From Aceticella autotrophica (GTDB lineage: Bacteria > Bacillota > Thermoanaerobacteria > Thermoanaerobacterales > Thermoanaerobacteraceae): 64,000 nt of DNA. Position 1 is the first letter of the stretch; every line of letters starts with the position of its first letter. A model generated the notes under the pieces. That model worked only from the letters and a program-made list of their open reading frames with translations. It was not told the origin of the DNA and did no database searches. This document shows, piece by piece, positions 60,441 to 64,000 of the stretch. The DNA lies in contig NZ_CP060096.1 in assembly GCF_017357865.1 (NCBI RefSeq), positions 434,001 through 498,000 of the forward strand. Direction: 5' to 3'. The translations under genes were made by a program, and so were the position numbers.

Positions 60441-62300
60441 CTATCCGGAAATTTTTTTAATTTTTTTATTTAACTCCTTTGGCAGATAGTATTTCTTGTC
60501 CAAACCCAAGTCAAACACACCATTTAATGCAGTGCATACTTTACTTCCCATGTAGGTGGCTGTATAAAATACATCTTGTGTGTTCATAACATTCATGTTC
60601 CTTAATGTTTCTAATATCTCTTCTGTTGTAAAATGGGTGCCATACTGGTCGAGTTTGTTTTCCAGGAGCCGATAAACCAATAGTGCTGTGTAGCAAATCA
60701 TAAAATGTGCAATAATACGATTTCGATTCCTGTGATATACGGGTCTTGCCCTGAAATTTGTTTTCAGTACCCTGAAACAGTCCTCTATTTTATATCGGTT
60801 AGAATTAATTCCAAGTATTGTTTTGGCATCATCATCTAAATTTGTGGCGACTGCATAGTATCCGTCGTATTTTTCCTCTGTATCAATGACAGACTGGTCA
60901 ATTTCGTAGTGGTCAGAAGCTTTTTCTCCATCTTTTCCTGTTGAGATTCTTTTTATAAATCTTGTAACATCATGAGGGCCCTTTTTAACATCCTCGACAT
61001 TCTTGTCACTAAGAATTTTTCTTGCCCTTTCAATCTGTGCATTTCTTATGTGTCGCTGATACTCCATCATTTTTCTAGAAAAAGTGATAATAATTCTTTG
61101 CTTAAGAACTGCCTTGGACTTTACCATCCTGGACTTCCCGTTCTTGAATACTTTTTCCTCACACAATCCAATATCTACAGCACAGTCTGCATCCAGTATT
61201 TTATAAGCTATGTCATTGTAAAGCGAAGAATTTTCTGCATTGAATCTGTCGAATTCCTTCATGTGTTTGATAGTAATATGGGAATCATCAGAAAGTCTCC
61301 GATAATCATAATCATTAAAAACTGCTTTCTGCAGCTTCTCAGAAAGTTTTTTGACGGACTGCGTTACGATAAAGGCTCTTCCGCCCATGGAGTTATATTT
61401 TCTTATATTAAAGGAACCCAGTCCTGCATCTGCACAATAAATAAACTGTTTTCCTTTGAACATCCTTGTAATCTTTTGTTCCAGAGGAACAGCACATTTT
61501 TGTTCATTGTCAGAACCGGGATTAATGCACATTGATATAGGAATACCATTTCCATCCATAAACAGCCCCATCTGGACGATGGGATTTGGACGATGCTCCT
61601 TAGACGGACCATATCTTCGGAGACCTTTGAGAATTTCGCCGGTTACTTCGTCCACGTATTCATCATCTTCATCTTCTGATTCAAAGTAATAGTTGGTACA
61701 GTCAAAGTAGCAAACAGAAGTGTTTCTTTTTACGATGTTTCCGCTGGTTAAAAATAAGTGTTCCAGATAATTGTCATAGTTTTCTACCAATACATCCATA
61801 AAACGCAATATGTGCTGATACTCGAATGAGGGCTGTTCATAATAGGAATCAAGCCTATCAAAGGTTCCAAGCTTTGATTTGGGATCTAAGATTCTGGCAA
61901 ACGTGAGGAAGCGGTTAATGGTGTTACAGTCAAAGGTAATCTTAGAATTATTCTTTATGCTATCAAAGAAATCACGGACTTTTAAATCCTGATAGATCTT
62001 CTGCAGGATAAAATAGCCTACATTAAGGAGGGCTGATTTAGAAGCGGTATCCCCTGTGAAAGTAAGCTTTTCATTAAAATTGATCTTTAAGCTCATGTCT
62101 ATTTTGCCTTCTTTGTATCGCTTGTTATAATCTTCCACCTGTTTCTTGGCATAAGCAAGTGGATCGTCGGTGATAGCAAGTAATTCTGAGTATTTTCCGA
62201 TCCTGACTACATTCTTTGTAGTGGTTTTATTGCCATTTCGAATTCCTATTTGAATAAAGTAAGTGGGATCTTTAGACTTTCTGTCATAATATAGCTTCAT
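60441..62300 (-). CDS. IS1634-family transposase, long form
   Basis: 619 residues, ATG with GGAGGTG 5 nt upstream. Family landmarks: KLYYDRKSKDPTYFIQIGIR at the N-terminus, first Asp in CYFDCTNYYFESEDEDDE, KEHRPNPIVQMGLFMDGNGI, second Asp in YCADAGLGSFNIR, and Glu in the YKIEDCFRVLKTNF segment with RPVYHRNRNRIIAHFMICY. The frame is intact. It shares the RPxPIVQMGLFMD core with the transposase at 11081-12796. Confidence 0.93.
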   Translation of the reverse strand: MKLYYDRKSKDPTYFIQIGIRNGNKTTTKNVVRIGKYSELLAITDDPLAYAKKQVEDYNKRYKEGKIDMSLKINFNEKLTFTGDTASKSALLNVGYFILQKIYQDLKVRDFFDSIKNNSKITFDCNTINRFLTFARILDPKSKLGTFDRLDSYYEQPSFEYQHILRFMDVLVENYDNYLEHLFLTSGNIVKRNTSVCYFDCTNYYFESEDEDDEYVDEVTGEILKGLRRYGPSKEHRPNPIVQMGLFMDGNGIPISMCINPGSDNEQKCAVPLEQKITRMFKGKQFIYCADAGLGSFNIRKYNSMGGRAFIVTQSVKKLSEKLQKAVFNDYDYRRLSDDSHITIKHMKEFDRFNAENSSLYNDIAYKILDADCAVDIGLCEEKVFKNGKSRMVKSKAVLKQRIIITFSRKMMEYQRHIRNAQIERARKILSDKNVEDVKKGPHDVTRFIKRISTGKDGEKASDHYEIDQSVIDTEEKYDGYYAVATNLDDDAKTILGINSNRYKIEDCFRVLKTNFRARPVYHRNRNRIIAHFMICYTALLVYRLLENKLDQYGTHFTTEEILETLRNMNVMNTQDVFYTATYMGSKVCTALNGVFDLGLDKKYYLPKELNKKIKKISG

Positions 62301-62373
62301 GTTGGCACCTCCATAATTTTATTATATCATATAATACAACACATACAACATATATTTTAAAAAAATTGACAAT

Positions 62374-62411
62374 AAAAAAATCAGGAAATGCTTTATTAAA
62401 GCGATTCCTGA
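62374..62411 (-). terminator. Protective terminator at the 5' end of IS1634 copy 2
   Basis: On the minus strand TCAGGAA (62405-62411) pairs with TTCCTGA (62381-62387), with GCTTT/AAAGC inside, followed by TTTTTTTATT. It is in the same place as the hairpin in copy 1. Confidence 0.75.
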
Positions 62412-62455
62412 CGTTATTAGTTTGTGCTATCTTGTTTGCAAGTGTTGAAAACCCG

Positions 62456-62547
62456 GAAGGTATTTTAAAAGGACAGGAAACTGTCCTTTTTTGAAAAAAG
62501 ATTTGCTATAAACTATACATAAAAATAGAAATATTTAATGATATAAT
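62456..62547. repeat. Right copy of the 92-bp target-site duplication
   Basis: Exact repeat of 60252-60343. It now lies upstream of the penicillin-binding protein gene and carries a second copy of the aminotransferase terminator (62467-62492). Confidence 0.95.
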
Positions 62548-62554
62548 AATATGG

Positions 62555-62560
62555 TATAAT
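62555..62560 (+). promoter_or_regulatory. Possible -10 of the PBP promoter
   Basis: TATAAT, 35 nt before the start codon and outside the duplicated segment; TATAAT at 62542-62547 ends the duplication and is an alternative. No good -35 was found for either. Confidence 0.35.
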
Positions 62561-62594
62561 AGTCATATAATTTATCATTTTTGAGGGGATATGT

Positions 62595-64000
62595 ATGGAT
62601 AACAACATTAATTTAAAAAGAAGTGAAAGATATAAAAAAAATAACGTAAATAATTCAGGGGGAAAAAACAAAAATAAAAAGGTTTTAAAGATAATATTAT
62701 GGACATTTATAATAATTTTATTAGCGGGAATAGGTGTGATTGGAGGTAAGGTGCTTGCAATAATAAAAAACACTCCGCCGCTTACAAAAGATGTATTAAC
62801 GGCACAGAAACAGTCATCAATAATATATGTTAAGGATGAAAGCGGGCAGTGGAAAAGTGCGGCGGTTCTCCACGGTACAGATAACAGATTATGGGTTTCA
62901 ATAGATAAAATACCGAAGAACTTGCAGAATGCTGTTGTTGCTATAGAAGACCAAAGATTTTACAAAAACAATCTTGGTATTGATCCAAAGCGAATAATTG
63001 GTGCATTTATTGCGGATATTAAAGCAGGAGGCAAACCGGTGGAAGGTGCAAGCACGATTACTCAGCAGTTGGTAAAAAATATGATGCTGTCAGATGAAAA
63101 AACCTTAACAAGAAAAATACAAGAGGCTGTGCTTGCATGGGAGATTGAACAGAAATATTCAAAACAGCAGATATTGGAGGCATATCTTAATACGATATAT
63201 CTTGGCGGTCCCCATATAAACGCATATGGGGTTCAGGCAGCTGCTTTATCATATTTTGGAAAGGATGTAAGTCAGCTTGACCTCGCAGAATCTGCAATGA
63301 TAGCGGGTATTACAAATAATCCTTCAATGTATTCCCCCGATTCAAGTAAGGAAGGTGCTTTAAAACGCCAGCATCTTGTATTGAGTGAAATGCTTAAACA
63401 GGGTTATATTACAAAAGATGAATATGATAATGCAATTTCTGAAAAGCTTGTATATCAATTTAAAAAAATAGATTTAACCGGATATAATCATAAATATTTT
63501 ATTGAACAAGTTATAAGAGATGCAGCATCCAGTCTGTCAAAGGAACTTAACATATCTTACAGTGAGGCTACGAATAAAATATACAATGGTGGTTTGAGAA
63601 TTTATTCAACCATGGATACAAAAATTCAGACGGATATTGAACAGGCATTTGCAAATCCTAAGCTTTTTCCTGTTGACCCCAGCAGAAAAGATATGGTTCA
63701 GGGAGCTATGGTAATTATGGATTGGAGGACGGGGGAAGTAAAGGGTATAGTTGGTGGAAGAAATACGAATGACTCCTCAAGTAACGTCCTGATGGGGTTA
63801 AACCGGGCAACACAGTCATACAGGCAGCCCGGTTCCTCAATTAAGCCTTTAACAGTTTATGGACCCGCACTTGAGAGTGGACTTACCGCTGCAACGGTGG
63901 TCGATGATGTGCCGACGACTTTTGGCAGCTATACACCCCATAATTATGAAAGTAGTTATTATCATGGGCTTGTAACATTAAGGGAAGCAATAACAGATTC
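62595..64000 (+). CDS. Class A penicillin-binding protein 1A, 3' partial
   Basis: The frame is open to the window end; 468 codons are visible. GAGGGG lies 6 nt before ATG 62595. Short basic cytoplasmic tail (N-L-K-R-S-E-R-Y-K-K), one membrane helix (about 35-56), then the GT51 transglycosylase with EDQRFYKNNLGIDPKR (catalytic Glu), GASTITQQLVKN and the EAYLNTIYLGG segment. The transpeptidase domain begins around residue 370 and includes the active-site SxxK in RQPGSSIKPLTVY. It polymerises and cross-links peptidoglycan. The SxN and KTG motifs lie outside the window. Confidence 0.95.
   Translation, partial: MDNNINLKRSERYKKNNVNNSGGKNKNKKVLKIILWTFIIILLAGIGVIGGKVLAIIKNTPPLTKDVLTAQKQSSIIYVKDESGQWKSAAVLHGTDNRLWVSIDKIPKNLQNAVVAIEDQRFYKNNLGIDPKRIIGAFIADIKAGGKPVEGASTITQQLVKNMMLSDEKTLTRKIQEAVLAWEIEQKYSKQQILEAYLNTIYLGGPHINAYGVQAAALSYFGKDVSQLDLAESAMIAGITNNPSMYSPDSSKEGALKRQHLVLSEMLKQGYITKDEYDNAISEKLVYQFKKIDLTGYNHKYFIEQVIRDAASSLSKELNISYSEATNKIYNGGLRIYSTMDTKIQTDIEQAFANPKLFPVDPSRKDMVQGAMVIMDWRTGEVKGIVGGRNTNDSSSNVLMGLNRATQSYRQPGSSIKPLTVYGPALESGLTAATVVDDVPTTFGSYTPHNYESSYYHGLVTLREAITD

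Larger units (their letters stand above)
60344..62455 (-). mobile_element. IS1634-family insertion sequence (copy 2), intact
   Basis: About 2,112 bp, exactly bounded by a perfect 92-bp direct repeat. Terminal inverted repeats: left CCCGTTTTCAACACTTG, right (reverse complement) CGGGTTTTCAACACTTG, 15 of 17 identical. The layout is the same as copy 1: protective terminator, promoter, one transposase, 3' terminator. The ends and protein differ enough to be a different IS species. Confidence 0.94.

Noticed and set aside
60972-61535. 187-codon plus-strand open frame within the second IS1634 element
   Set aside because: Antisense to the intact transposase; no family features.
1-64000. tRNA or rRNA genes
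   Set aside because: No cloverleaf with TTCGA-type T-loop or rRNA signature was recognised outside coding genes; a scan with tRNAscan-SE or Infernal would settle this.

Overview
The window comes from a low-GC, endospore-forming, flagellated anaerobic Firmicute of the class Clostridia. The gene content and layout fit the Thermoanaerobacterales (Thermoanaerobacterium-like), but genus is an inference. Supporting features are spoIID/spoIIQ/spoIIID next to mbl and flagellar rod genes, an [FeFe]-hydrogenase-type sensor, T-box, fluoride and c-di-GMP-I riboswitches, a clostridial glgC/glgD pair, frequent TTG/GTG starts and strong AGGAGG ribosome sites.

Layout. 0-8.1 kb: 3' part of a giant cyclic beta-1,2-glucan synthase-like enzyme (GT84+GH94), open at the window edge. 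8.2-10.9 kb: hydrogenase/chemoreceptor fusion, then the small DUF1659-DUF2922-YvrJ triad. 10.95-12.98 kb: intact IS1634-family element with a 30-bp target duplication. 13.1-20.7 kb: spoIID, spoIIQ-like, spoIIID, mbl, two flgG-type rod genes, a flgJ-type gene, fabZ and murJ. 20.75-24.65 kb: RACo-like ferredoxin/ASKHA activator, fluoride-switch-controlled crcB with DUF190, and trmL. 24.7-26.1 kb (minus): DAHP synthase behind a tRNA-Phe T-box. 26.2-29.7 kb: FAH-family enzyme, maltokinase-like kinase and GT4 glycogen synthase. 29.8-38.4 kb: glgB-glgC-glgD-glgA-glgP with a long leader. 38.4-42.1 kb: accessory patch with a Uma2 nuclease, DUF1284 protein, a relic Y1 transposase split by an IS1182 element, and dispersed short repeats. 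42.1-48.6 kb: a sortase-anchored MSCRAMM-like adhesin, its likely sortase, and a secreted transglutaminase/CuAO-N protein behind a c-di-GMP-I riboswitch. 48.7-52.7 kb: enoyl-CoA hydratase and bioB-bioD-bioA behind a BirA-type operator. 52.8-58.5 kb: DedA, GNAT, DUF881, an unknown coiled-coil protein, LysM, PhoH and trpP (with an apparent start-region frameshift). 58.5-59.0 kb: gene-free, unusually structured region, probably a minus-strand RNA. 59.1-64.0 kb: aminotransferase, a second IS1634-family element with a 92-bp target duplication, and the 5' part of a class A penicillin-binding protein.

How the genes work together. The glycogen block can make ADP-glucose (GlgC/GlgD), polymerise it (GlgA or the GT4 enzyme), branch it (GlgB) and degrade it (GlgP); the maltokinase suggests a link to maltose-1-phosphate. 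The spo/mbl/flg/fab/mur block groups cell-envelope and differentiation functions. The adhesin, sortase and c-di-GMP-controlled transglutaminase form a plausible surface-attachment module.

Most notable observations: long target duplications at both IS1634 elements, the structured RNA candidate at 58.5-58.9 kb, the c-di-GMP switch with a visible ribosome-site sequestering arm, the hydrogenase-chemoreceptor, and the trpP start-region defect. All calls come from reading the sequence; no database search was run.
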